A stretch of DNA of 64,000 nucleotides from Bacillus marinisedimentorum. Its GTDB lineage: Bacteria; Bacillota; Bacilli; Bacillales; Bacillaceae_O. This document shows, piece after piece, positions 56,426-64,000 of this stretch. The first letter of the stretch is position 1. Each line of letters begins with the position of its first letter. The notes beneath the pieces were generated by a model. The model worked only from the letters and a program-made list of their open reading frames with translations. It was not told the DNA's origin and did not search any database. The stretch is from the NCBI RefSeq assembly GCF_001644195.2, contig NZ_LWBL02000058.1, positions 1-64,000 of the forward strand. Direction: 5' to 3'. A program made the position numbers and the translations under genes.

Positions 56426-57451
56426 ATGACAAATATCAAAGATGTGGCCCAGAAGGCCGGTGTCTCCGTAACAACCGTTTCAAGGGTCTTTAATAATAGA
56501 GGATATATCAGCAAGGAAACCAGAGAAAAAGTCATGAAAGCAATGGAGGAAGTTGACTATCAACCGAACCAAATTGCAAGAGCCCTCCAGAAAAGCCAGT
56601 CCTACTTGATTGGAGTCATTGTTCCAGACTCCAACCATCCCTTCTTCTCTGATCTTGTTAAATATATTGAGATGTACGCAAGTGAAAAAAATTACAAGAT
56701 ACTGCTCTGCAATTCACTTGGAGATGCTGAAAAAGAAGCCAATTACATCAGCATGCTGAGGCAAAACCGTGTTGACGGGATAATCATGTGCAGCCATACC
56801 CTGCAGGTTGAGCAATATAAAAAAGCGAACCTGCCGATCGTTTCATTCGACAGGATTTTGTCCAATAATATTCCCTATGTAGGGTCAGACAACTTTTTGG
56901 GCGGTGAACTGGCTACTCGGCACCTGATTGAAAACGGGTGTAAAAATCTGCTCCATATTTCCGGGCCGTCAGAACTTGACTCACTTCCTAACCGGCGGAC
57001 AGATGCATTTAAACTTACCTGCATGAAACATGACATCCCCTTCACGATAGTGGAAGGTGCCCTTAACAAATTGACCTTCGACTATTTTTGGGATTTCATC
57101 AATAAGGAAGTTTCCAAATATCTCCGCGATATAGACGGCGTTTTTTGCAGCAATGACACGGTAGCTTACGCCCTCTATATTTATGCAATAAAAAACGGCA
57201 TCAAAGTGCCGGAAGACTTACAGATCGTCGGATATGACAATCACAGTTTCACCAGGATGCTGCAAACTCCGAGGCTGACAACAATCAGCCAGCCGACTGA
57301 CCGCATCGGTAAAGTATTATCGAACACATTGATTAAAATAATTGAAAAGGAAGACACTGAAACGATTAACAATACCATTATCGATGTCAGTTTGATTCAG
57401 GGGGATACTACGAGGCCACTGTCAGTTCAAACAGCAGAAACAACTGGCTGA
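56426..57451 (+). CDS. LacI-family transcriptional regulator of the raffinose/sucrose regulon
   Basis: Repressor of 341 aa, divergent from the importer operon. The helix-turn-helix MTNIKDVAQKAGVSVTTVSRVFNN and hinge (RALQKSQS) occupy residues 1-60. An effector domain follows (IGVIVPDSNHPFFSDLVKYIE, DGVFCSNDTVAYALYIYAI, LQIVGYDNHSFTRMLQTPRLTTISQP). The GGGAG site is 7 nt before the ATG. It most likely binds AAACGTTT-centred operators at 46375-46397, 56111-56133 and 56349-56362. Confidence 0.92.
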   Translation: MTNIKDVAQKAGVSVTTVSRVFNNRGYISKETREKVMKAMEEVDYQPNQIARALQKSQSYLIGVIVPDSNHPFFSDLVKYIEMYASEKNYKILLCNSLGDAEKEANYISMLRQNRVDGIIMCSHTLQVEQYKKANLPIVSFDRILSNNIPYVGSDNFLGGELATRHLIENGCKNLLHISGPSELDSLPNRRTDAFKLTCMKHDIPFTIVEGALNKLTFDYFWDFINKEVSKYLRDIDGVFCSNDTVAYALYIYAIKNGIKVPEDLQIVGYDNHSFTRMLQTPRLTTISQPTDRIGKVLSNTLIKIIEKEDTETINNTIIDVSLIQGDTTRPLSVQTAETTG

Positions 57452-57591
57452 TTGAGATTATACGCCGGTGTGACTTATGAAAAACAAGCCCTACACCGGC
57501 AATTACTTCGGGAAACCGTTGACACATCATCTGGCCTTAACCTTCCTCCGCCATGCCTTACTTCGGGTGGAAGTTTCTCGCCTGTAACAGT

Positions 57592-57631
57592 AAAAAGGGC
57601 AGCTCCAGCAATAACTGGGGCTGCCCTTTTT
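57592..57631. terminator. Bidirectional terminator between the LacI regulator and fabZ
   Basis: AAAAAGGGCAGCTCCAG and CTGGGGCTGCCCTTTTT form a 16-pair stem with one G-T pair and runs of A and T on either side. It can end both converging transcripts. Confidence 0.85.
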
Positions 57632-57644
57632 CACCTATATTTCT

Positions 57645-58067
57645 TTACTGCAGCGCAAACATAATCTCCGCTTCGCAAACAAGTTCGCCGTTCACAGTGG
57701 CAACACCTTTGCCTTTGCCCATCGGCCCTTTGAAGCGCAGCATTTCGACTTCGAGACGGAGCTGGTCGCCGGGGCGGACTTGCTTTTTGAAGCGGCATTT
57801 GTCGATGCCGGTGAAGAATGCAAGTTTTCCGCGGTTTTCTTCAGGCTTCAGCATGGCGACAGCTCCGGTCTGGGCCAGCGCTTCCACGATCAAGACACCG
57901 GGCATGACCGGGTAGTCCGGAAAGTGGCCGTTGAAGAACTCTTCGTTTGCTGTCACGTTTTTGGTGGCGACGGCGCGTTTTCCTTCTTCAATTTCCTCAA
58001 TCCGGTCGATCAGCAAAAACGGGTAGCGGTGCGGGATGATTTCTTTGATTTCCTGAATATCGAGCAT
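57645..58067 (-). CDS. fabZ: 3-hydroxyacyl-[acyl-carrier-protein] dehydratase FabZ
   Basis: Dehydrates beta-hydroxyacyl-ACP in type II fatty-acid synthesis, 140 aa with a hot-dog fold. It starts [22 protein letters not shown], has the catalytic His in [15 protein letters not shown] and the catalytic Glu in [10 protein letters not shown]. The AGGAGGGG site precedes the ATG. It follows the flhO-flhP-epuA genes, as in Bacillus genomes. Confidence 0.96.
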   Translation of the reverse strand: MLDIQEIKEIIPHRYPFLLIDRIEEIEEGKRAVATKNVTANEEFFNGHFPDYPVMPGVLIVEALAQTGAVAMLKPEENRGKLAFFTGIDKCRFKKQVRPGDQLRLEVEMLRFKGPMGKGKGVATVNGELVCEAEIMFALQ

Positions 58068-58084
58068 GCGGTCCCCTCCTGGGT

Positions 58085-58369
58085 TTATTCTTTTTCAACT
58101 ATATCCAGTATATGGACCCATGTCTCTTTTTTCAAGGCATCAGCGGGTTCGCCCTCGCCGATGACGCCGTAGCCGACCATCAATCCTGCAATAAGAGACA
58201 GGGCGATCAGCGCAATGACGATAAGCAACCGAAGCCAGATCGGGATAAGGCGAACCCTCACTTTGTAAGGCTTCGTTTTTTCTTTCACTTCCTTATTCTT
58301 TTTCGCTTCTGCTTTCCGGGCTTCGCGCTTTTCTGTACGCGATTCCTGCTCCGTTTGGCTTGCCATCAT
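58085..58369 (-). CDS. EpuA-like small membrane protein (DNA-directed RNA polymerase subunit beta family name)
   Basis: A 94-aa protein. The first 40 residues are very Lys/Glu/Arg-rich. A single membrane helix follows (about 43-67, [20 protein letters not shown]) and then [19 protein letters not shown], the conserved tail of the EpuA family (PF11772). Databases often label the family as RNA polymerase beta subunit, which is misleading, since nothing here resembles RpoB. It lies between flhP and fabZ with an AAAGGAG site. Confidence 0.82.
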   Translation of the reverse strand: MMASQTEQESRTEKREARKAEAKKNKEVKEKTKPYKVRVRLIPIWLRLLIVIALIALSLIAGLMVGYGVIGEGEPADALKKETWVHILDIVEKE

Positions 58370-58381
58370 GTCTTTACTCCT

Positions 58382-59212
58382 TTATCTCAATCCATTGATT
58401 AGCCCCATCATCTGGTCAGAGATGGAAATGGATTTTGCGTTGAATTGATAGGCGCGCTGCGTCATGACCATATCGGTCATTTCTTTGGAAAAATCGACGT
58501 TCGATGCTTCCAGCGCTCCTTGTCTGATTGAAACATTTTCAGCGCCGCGGATGATATCTTCGGCCTGTACCTCTAATCTATTTAATTCCTCTTCCCCAGG
58601 CAACGCAAACCGGTTATCCCCGATTTGATTCAAAAGCTGGGGACGGGTCACTTCAGCAATTTGCAGGCGGCCGGCTTCTACAGGTCCGTTCGCGGTTTCG
58701 GCTGTTATACTGCCGTCTTCGGAAATGGTGATCGATTCAAAACCGGCCGGAATGGTGATCGGGCCGGTTTCCCCCATCACAAAATCGCCGTTTCCGGTCA
58801 CAAGCCGGAGCTCTGCCGGATTCGCGTCGTTCGGCGTCACGTAGAATGCGCCGTTGCGGGTATATTGGATTTCAGGCTGGCCGTTGCGGTCAACCTGGAT
58901 TTGAAAGAGCTGGTTTTCTTTTGCAAGGGCAACGTCGAGCGGGCGGTCCGTCGGGGTGACTGTTCCCTGTGCAAACAGGATATTCGTTTCACCGATTCTT
59001 GCCCCTGCGCCAACGCGGATGCCTTCCGGAGTCAGCCGTTTGGCTTCATCGCCGGACTGGTTGTTGATCTGCCGGACGAGCAATTCGCCGAATTGGGTTT
59101 CACGTTTCTTATATCCATGTGTATTCAAATTGGACAGGTTACTGCCGATTGTATCAAGACGCTTTTGCAGCTGTCCCATTGTTACAGATGAAGTGATCAT
59201 TGAACGGTTCAT
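58382..59212 (-). CDS. flhP: Flagellar hook-basal body protein FlhP
   Basis: Rod/hook-type protein of 276 aa exported by the flagellar type III system. The N-terminal Flg_bb_rod segment (LQKRLDTIGSNLSNLNTHGYKKRETQF) and C-terminal Flg_bbr_C segment (LEASNVDFSKEMTDMVMTQRAYQFNAKSI) are both seen, with the FlgG-like middle domain (RNGAFYVTP, VTGNGDFVMG). The gene follows flhO by 12 nt, as in B. subtilis. Confidence 0.95.
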   Translation of the reverse strand: MNRSMITSSVTMGQLQKRLDTIGSNLSNLNTHGYKKRETQFGELLVRQINNQSGDEAKRLTPEGIRVGAGARIGETNILFAQGTVTPTDRPLDVALAKENQLFQIQVDRNGQPEIQYTRNGAFYVTPNDANPAELRLVTGNGDFVMGETGPITIPAGFESITISEDGSITAETANGPVEAGRLQIAEVTRPQLLNQIGDNRFALPGEEELNRLEVQAEDIIRGAENVSIRQGALEASNVDFSKEMTDMVMTQRAYQFNAKSISISDQMMGLINGLR

Positions 59213-59224
59213 CTTTTATCCCCC

Positions 59225-60052
59225 TTACGTGAGCCTGCCGACTTCATTGGCCGCTTTATCCATGCTTCTGTCGTAAGCCTGAAGCACCTTCTGGTTCGCT
59301 TCAAACGCACGGTAAGCTGTCATCATGTCAGTCATCGTCTGCTGAAGGTCGACATTTGAGCGCTCGAGGAAGCCCTGCTTGACCGTGAATGAGGCATCTC
59401 CGGCCTCAAGGACGTTTTCAAGGGGTTGTCCATCATTGCGGAATAGACCGTTCCCTTCTTTGACAAGTTCATTCGGGTTGCGGGACAGCGCGATGTTCAG
59501 ACTGCCGGCAACAATCCCATTTTCTGTTACTATGCCGTTTTCGTCAATGGTAAAATTGTTGCTATTCAGTTCGATCGGTTCGCCGTCAGTCCCAAGAACC
59601 ATAAACCCTTCATTCGTCGTCAGCCGGCCGTTTGCATCAATTGCAAAATTGCCGTTTCGTGTATAACGGAGCTCATCACCGGCACCGACCGTAAAAAACA
59701 GCCCCGCTTGCAGGCCCTCTTCGTTAACAGGCAGTGTGCCGGCAATGAGTGCCGCGTCACTGTTATTGCCTGTTTCGGTCAGGTCGCCTTGTATGAAGTT
59801 CGGCATCGTTTCCTGCATGTAAGCGCCAGTATTCAAACCGCCAATACGCGTAGAATCGCGCACCGGCACGGGACCATCAGCTTTTCCGATCCGGTGCATG
59901 AGCATTTCCGGAAACGCCCGGAGCGAGCTTTGGTCCGCTTTGTAGCCCGGCGTCTGGGAGTTGGCGAGATTGTTGGACAGCATTTCCTGCCTGCGCTGCT
60001 GGGAAATCATGCCGGCAGCTGCCGTATAAAAGCCTCGTAACATAGATGACAC
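59225..60052 (-). CDS. flhO: Flagellar hook-basal body protein FlhO
   Basis: Paralogue of FlhP, 275 aa. It begins with a rod motif (FYTAAAGMISQQRRQEMLSNNLANSQTPGYK). The FlgG-like middle follows (RNGNFAIDANGRLTTNEGFMVLG) and it ends with LERSNVDLQQTMTDMMTAYRAFEANQKVLQAYD. It lies between mbl and flhP. The 60053-60218 gap contains ACAGGC/GCCTGT repeats that could form a weak mbl terminator but no gene. Confidence 0.95.
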   Translation of the reverse strand: MSSMLRGFYTAAAGMISQQRRQEMLSNNLANSQTPGYKADQSSLRAFPEMLMHRIGKADGPVPVRDSTRIGGLNTGAYMQETMPNFIQGDLTETGNNSDAALIAGTLPVNEEGLQAGLFFTVGAGDELRYTRNGNFAIDANGRLTTNEGFMVLGTDGEPIELNSNNFTIDENGIVTENGIVAGSLNIALSRNPNELVKEGNGLFRNDGQPLENVLEAGDASFTVKQGFLERSNVDLQQTMTDMMTAYRAFEANQKVLQAYDRSMDKAANEVGRLT

Positions 60053-60218
60053 TCCTTTAGAAGGGAACTAGTCCTGGTGTACTTTATTCATAGAAGGGAA
60101 AAACCCTCAGAAACTGCTTTCCATATCGAATGTTATGCATAACAGGCCTGTCCGGTCGGGAGGCGAGCATAGCCTGTCTTTCGTTTTATCGGTTGAAAAA
60201 TTCCGTAACTTAAGCGAT

Positions 60219-61220
60219 TCAGCCGAGTTTGCGCGCCGGGATCCGGTCTATGCTGTCGAGCATGATTCCGGTACCTGCAGCAACGGCTCCGAGCGGATCG
60301 TCTGCGACCAGCACCGGCACCTTCAATTGTTCGGCAAGAAGCTGGTCCATGCCGTGAAGCAAAGCCCCTCCGCCAGTGAGTATGATGCCGCGGTCAATAA
60401 TATCCGCTGACAGTTCAGGCGGTGTTTTTTCAAGCACGCTTTTGGCTGTCTGGACAATGACATCAACCGATTCACGGAGTGCCTTTTCGACTTCTTCGGA
60501 ATTTATCGCAATTGTGCGCGGCAGCCCTGTCATCATGTCGCGGCCGCGAATCTCGATTTCTGCGCTGCGGGAACCAGGGAAAACGGTTGCCACTTCAAGT
60601 TTGATGGCTTCGGCTGTCCGTTCGCCGATTAAAAGCTTGTACTCTTTTTTAATATAGTTGAGGATTTCCTGGTCGAACTTATCCCCAGCCATTTTAATAG
60701 AAGCGGCGGTGACGATACTGCCCATCGATAGAACCGCAACATCCGTCGTTCCACCGCCGATATCGACTACCATATTGCCGCTCGGCTGGAAAATATCCAT
60801 CCCTGCGCCAATAGCCGCCACTTTAGGTTCTTCTTCCAGAAAGACTTTTTTCGCGCCGGATTTTTCAGCTGCTTCCCGGATCGCCTTCTGTTCAACAGAA
60901 GTGATGTTGGTCGGGCAGCAAATGAGCATGCGCGGCTTCGATAAAAAGCCTTTCACATTGATTTTTTCAATAAAATGCTTAAGCATCGCTTCAGTAACAT
61001 CAAAATCTGCAATGACTCCATCCTTCAATGGCCGGATCGCCACGATGTTTCCCGGTGTACGTCCTACCATGCGGCGTGCTTCTTCGCCGACGGCAAGGGC
61101 TCTGCCGGTATTTTTATCAATAGCGACAACGGACGGCTCGTTGAGAACGATTCCTTTTCCCTTCACATGAATGAGCACGTTCGCCGTGCCCAGGTCGATT
61201 CCAATATCCCTTGAAAACAT
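60219..61220 (-). CDS. mbl: MreB-like cell-shape actin homologue Mbl
   Basis: Actin-like ATPase filament protein guiding cylindrical wall synthesis under the membrane, about 333 aa. It begins MFSRDIGIDLGTANVLIHVKG and has DIGGGTTDVAVLSMG (phosphate 2) and GIILTGGGALLHGM (adenosine motif). I chose ATG 61220, 10 nt after AGGGAGGA, matching the family start; the upstream extension is not conserved in type. It follows spoIIID, as in Bacillus subtilis. Confidence 0.96.
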   Translation of the reverse strand: MFSRDIGIDLGTANVLIHVKGKGIVLNEPSVVAIDKNTGRALAVGEEARRMVGRTPGNIVAIRPLKDGVIADFDVTEAMLKHFIEKINVKGFLSKPRMLICCPTNITSVEQKAIREAAEKSGAKKVFLEEEPKVAAIGAGMDIFQPSGNMVVDIGGGTTDVAVLSMGSIVTAASIKMAGDKFDQEILNYIKKEYKLLIGERTAEAIKLEVATVFPGSRSAEIEIRGRDMMTGLPRTIAINSEEVEKALRESVDVIVQTAKSVLEKTPPELSADIIDRGIILTGGGALLHGMDQLLAEQLKVPVLVADDPLGAVAAGTGIMLDSIDRIPARKLG

Positions 61221-61356
61221 CTTTCTGAAATCCTCCCTGCATAAATCTATAATCACTTGATGTATTTACATTAATATGCGCAAGTCTCTAATGATATATT
61301 TTATCACAAGTCAACGCAAATAGTATGTTTTTGTAGAAATATGCAGAAAAGAATTT

Positions 61357-61647
61357 TTATTTTGCGACCTCTGTTTTCTCCTCCTCAGCTAAAACATCAG
61401 TATCACGCTTGTATTTCAGCTTTGTCGCCTCTCCTCCGCGCAAGTGGCGGATCGATTTATGGTAATCAAGGATTTTCTTCACTTCGTTCGCCAACTCCGG
61501 ATGAATGTCTGGCAGCCGTTCAGTCAAATCTTTGTGAACGGTGCTCTTTGATACGCCAAATTCTTTTGCAATCACACGAACGGTCTTTTTCGTCTCCACG
61601 ATATACTGCCCGATCTTGATGGTCCTCTCTTTGATGTAATCGTGCAC
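61357..61647 (-). CDS. spoIIID: Sporulation transcription factor SpoIIID
   Basis: Mother-cell DNA-binding regulator that acts with sigma-E and represses or activates many sporulation genes. About 96 aa, close to the usual 93. It starts (GTG) at HDYIKERTIKIGQYIVETKK and has the helix-turn-helix VRVIAKEFGVSKSTVHKDLT, then the basic HLRGGEATKLKYK. I chose GTG 61647, which follows GGGGAGG; a longer reading upstream adds 44 residues unlike the family. Its presence supports a spore-forming organism. Confidence 0.95.
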   Translation of the reverse strand: MHDYIKERTIKIGQYIVETKKTVRVIAKEFGVSKSTVHKDLTERLPDIHPELANEVKKILDYHKSIRHLRGGEATKLKYKRDTDVLAEEEKTEVAK

Positions 61648-61924
61648 ACCACTCGCCTCCCCAGGTTGTGGATGAGATAAGTGTGAAATGAGACTGAAGT
61701 GAACCGCATTCCCTGCTGCCGATTCCTGGTGTCTAATAAGTTTCATATGAACTGCTGCAAACCTGTCTTTGTATGTCACCGCACATTCTCACCTCAAACC
61801 CTCTCTTGTTAGGTTTACAACATTGTATTAACCCCGGAACAGGAATATACCAAAAAGTCAAGAGGGACAAGGGATTTGTACGACTTTTTTCGATTTGGGA
61901 GGTGATTTGGGGAGGGCTCGGTGC

Positions 61925-62001
61925 AATTGCCTGGCAATTGCGAGGCAATTATGGGCGAAAAGGCCTATGGTTGCCTGGCAATTGCCAGGCAACCATAGGC
62001 C
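61925..62001. repeat. TTGCCTGGCAA repeats with a 40-bp perfect palindrome
   Basis: A first copy (AATTGCCTGGCAATTGCGAGG) is followed by a 40-bp perfect palindrome at 61962-62001, from GGCCTATGGTTGCCTGGCAA to its exact complement. On the minus strand it is followed by TTTTCG, so it may also terminate the exonuclease gene. No gene is seen in 61648-62007. Confidence 0.85.
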
Positions 62002-62007
62002 GCTGCA

Positions 62008-62670
62008 TTATAAGAGGAGATTGCGGGATTGGCTGTCGGTGGCGTGGAGGAGTTCGGCCCATGTTTTAGCGCCGCGGTCCTGGAATTGGCGGAGGAGTTC
62101 TGAGAACAGGTATGCGGTTGTCAGGGAGTCGCCGAGGGCGCTGTGGCGTTCGTAGATGCGGGTGCCGAATGCCATGGCGTATCGCTCGAGGTCGCGCATG
62201 TCCCAGGATGGGGCCAGGAAGCCGATCAAATCGAGCGTATCGATGGCCGGCACTTTCGGAAATGAATATTTTCCGCGGGCGAGTTCGTATTTCAGGACGA
62301 GCAAATCAAAGGGTACATAATGTCCGACAAGGCAGTTTGTTTCCCGGCTTTCCACGAACTCAAAAAAATCACTTAACCCTTCCATGCTCTTTGGTGCACC
62401 ACTAACCTTTTCCTCTGTGATCCCAGTAAGCTCGACAATTTTCTCCGGTATCGGGCGGGTCGGATTGACAAAGGTCTGGAATGTTTCTTTTTCAAGGACC
62501 GTGCTGCCCTTCATCGGCACCCCGGCAATCTCAATGAGGCGGTCTTCTGCTGAAATTTCAAAGCCGGTCGTTTCGGTATCAAAGATGATAAAATTCAATT
62601 CCTCAACGGGTGTCGAGAGCGGAATGTCTTCATTTATGCCGTGAGAGAAAGGTTTGCGTTTCCAGAACAT
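62008..62670 (-). CDS. DnaQ-family 3'-5' exonuclease
   Basis: DEDD-type exonuclease of about 220 aa (PolC/epsilon-like, stand-alone). The motifs are FDTETTG (Exo I), LVGHYVPFDLLVLKYE (Exo II) and HSALGDSLTTAYLF (Exo III, with H-x4-D, the DEDDh type). I chose ATG 62670 since AAAGGGG precedes it. It lies 103 nt after the CBS/DUF294 gene. This pair is often seen together in bacteria, but the pathway is not defined. Confidence 0.9.
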   Translation of the reverse strand: MFWKRKPFSHGINEDIPLSTPVEELNFIIFDTETTGFEISAEDRLIEIAGVPMKGSTVLEKETFQTFVNPTRPIPEKIVELTGITEEKVSGAPKSMEGLSDFFEFVESRETNCLVGHYVPFDLLVLKYELARGKYSFPKVPAIDTLDLIGFLAPSWDMRDLERYAMAFGTRIYERHSALGDSLTTAYLFSELLRQFQDRGAKTWAELLHATDSQSRNLLL

Positions 62671-62773
62671 TGCACCGGTTTCCCCTTTCAAGTTTGTGAT
62701 TCGGTGTACATTGCCGGGAATTTTCGTCAATATTTCCCCGGCAATGAACAAAAAACTTACCTTTTTTACAAAT

Positions 62774-64000
62774 CTACAAAGAAAAATGCGAAAACATCTG
62801 GCTTTGCAAGTCTTTTATTGTCCTGAGGCTGAACAGTAATTCTTCCTTTCTTTTTGTTGAAAGACTGTTGAGCTTCAGAATTGAGGAAGAAGATTCGCCC
62901 CGGGAATATTGCCTGTATTTCAACGTAACATATTCTTTCATGATGATGCTGAAGGCATCCTCGAGATCAGCTTCAAACCTGCTCGAGAATACGCCGGCAC
63001 CTGCCAGTTTTCTGATCCGTTCAAGCGGTGTTCCCGAAGTAATCCGGTGCGCAAAGGCCAGGATTTGCAGGCTGTGATGGAATGGAAACAGCACATTCTT
63101 TTTCAAATCGATTTCCTTGCGCTGCAGCCCGAATAGCGCCCTCAGCGGCTGGCCTGGAACAGGGACCGGCTGCACTTTCTCACGCTGGGCAAGTCTGTAT
63201 AAAAAAATCTTGGAATGATCGAGCTGGCTTACAATAGCCTGCTGCAGTTCGTCATCCAGCGTTTCACTTCCGAATATGAACCGGTTGGAAAAGAAGACTT
63301 GAGAAAGCATCAGCGCCTCATTCGTCGATTGCAGGTTCCACTGGCGGAGCCGCTCCTGCCATGCATTCACCGTCCCGCGCCATGCCGCTGAACTTGCCAT
63401 CATATTGCCGTTGCATTTTGCATATCCCGCTTTTTCAAGGAGCCGGACAATTTCTTCACTGAGACTTTGAAAATAGGAGCGAACCTCTTCCTTATCCGTG
63501 TTTCCGAATACGAGGAAATGATCCTGGTCGGTCAACAGGAACTGCTCTCCGCGGCCGGAGCTGCCCATTTGGTAGAAAGCGAACGGCACCGGCGGTTTTT
63601 CTTCCACTTTTTCAAGAGCAAGGTCTATTACGCGGCTTACAAGGCGGTCGTACAGTCCGGTTATGATATCAAGTGTCCGCATTACCGGGACCTCGTCCTC
63701 AAGCAGGGTGCCAAGCACATCATAAATGGCATTTTTTATCGTCGGCAGTTCTTCTTCTCCTGCCGTTTCAAGCTTCTCAACGACTTTTACCATGTTTTCG
63801 TTTTTCTTGCGGAGCAAATCGGACAGCGTGACGACCCCGATCGGCCGTCCTTCTTCCAAAACCGGAAGATGTTTGACACCGTGAACGAGCATCACAGAAA
63901 GGGCTTCGTAAAAGTATGCCGTCCGTTTAATCGTAAACGGATCCCTGGTCATTGCGGCAGTCACTTTTGAATCAGCAGGCAGCGCCCTGCTCACGATCCG
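62774..64000 (-). CDS. CBS-domain/DUF294 nucleotidyltransferase-like protein (5' end outside window)
   Basis: The visible 408 codons begin inside a CBS domain and stay open to the window edge (RIVSRALPADSKVTAAMT), so the start is missing. Order: end of a first CBS and a second CBS domain (to about residue 65 of the visible part), a DUF294 nucleotidyltransferase-like domain (MGSSGRGEQFLLTDQDHFLVF), and DUF294_C (FGLQRKEIDLKKNVLFPFHHSLQILAFAHR). Full-length relatives have a cyclic-nucleotide-binding-like domain in front. Function unknown; signal-responsive nucleotidylation is possible. Confidence 0.88.
   Translation of the reverse strand, partial: RIVSRALPADSKVTAAMTRDPFTIKRTAYFYEALSVMLVHGVKHLPVLEEGRPIGVVTLSDLLRKKNENMVKVVEKLETAGEEELPTIKNAIYDVLGTLLEDEVPVMRTLDIITGLYDRLVSRVIDLALEKVEEKPPVPFAFYQMGSSGRGEQFLLTDQDHFLVFGNTDKEEVRSYFQSLSEEIVRLLEKAGYAKCNGNMMASSAAWRGTVNAWQERLRQWNLQSTNEALMLSQVFFSNRFIFGSETLDDELQQAIVSQLDHSKIFLYRLAQREKVQPVPVPGQPLRALFGLQRKEIDLKKNVLFPFHHSLQILAFAHRITSGTPLERIRKLAGAGVFSSRFEADLEDAFSIIMKEYVTLKYRQYSRGESSSSILKLNSLSTKRKEELLFSLRTIKDLQSQMFSHFSL

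Noticed and set aside
58085-58369. RNA polymerase beta subunit
   Set aside because: Only a database family name; the 94-aa membrane protein has no RpoB features and fits EpuA.

Overview
The window looks like chromosomal DNA of a spore-forming, flagellated member of the Bacillaceae. The right end carries spoIIID, mbl, flhO, flhP, an epuA-like gene and fabZ in the order familiar from Bacillus. Strong AGGAGG-type ribosome sites, lipobox-type binding proteins and Rho-independent hairpins fit this. I cannot name the species. No rRNA, tRNA, CRISPR array, intact insertion sequence or prophage was seen.

Layout. 1-1.1 kb: a stand-alone galE. 1.5-8.6 kb: an AT-rich plus-strand operon (IclR regulator, Dpp/Opp-type importer, creatininase-family amidohydrolase). 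8.6-12.0 kb: a gene-poor stretch with a NERD-domain protein and a tandem-repeat coiled-coil protein, studded with a 17-bp palindrome (RTATCG-N5-CGATAY). 12.0-12.9 kb: secreted glycerophosphodiesterase; a decayed copy of its start lies near 1.3 kb. 13.3-23.7 kb: a sugar importer operon with Gfo/Idh, SDR and ROK enzymes, preceded by a sugar-binding protein/histidine kinase/AraC-type response regulator triad. 23.8-31.8 kb: an MFS transporter, a 111-aa orphan between two repeat copies, an AraC regulator, GH42 beta-galactosidase and its CUT1 importer. 32.2-35.8 kb: an M6 metalloprotease and a broken paralogue of the MFS gene. 36-41.7 kb: galK-galE-galT-lacI-type regulator-galM. 42-46.3 kb: GH13 alpha-glucosidase, sucrose phosphorylase and fructokinase-like kinase. 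46.6-47.6 kb: a small acidic lipoprotein and an eight-copy array with a 21-bp period. 47.6-57.5 kb: GH32, GH36, GH13, a CUT1 importer and a divergent LacI regulator. 57.6-64 kb: conserved core genes and an exonuclease/CBS-DUF294 pair cut by the window edge.

How the genes work together (inference). The 36-57 kb block reads as one raffinose-family/sucrose system. The importer brings in the oligosaccharide; GH36 removes galactose; sucrose is split by sucrose phosphorylase or GH32; the PfkB kinase handles fructose; and the Leloir enzymes handle galactose. An identical 23-bp operator overlaps the -35 boxes of the importer promoter and the kinase promoter, linking both operons to the LacI regulator at 56.4 kb. 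The GH42 operon would add beta-galactosides. None of the three CUT1 importers has its own ATPase, so a shared MsmX-like ATPase elsewhere is expected.

The least explained structures are the clustered 17-bp palindromes at 9-12 kb, the 21-bp phased TTCACGCC array at 47.3-47.5 kb, and three further families of palindromic intergenic repeats.
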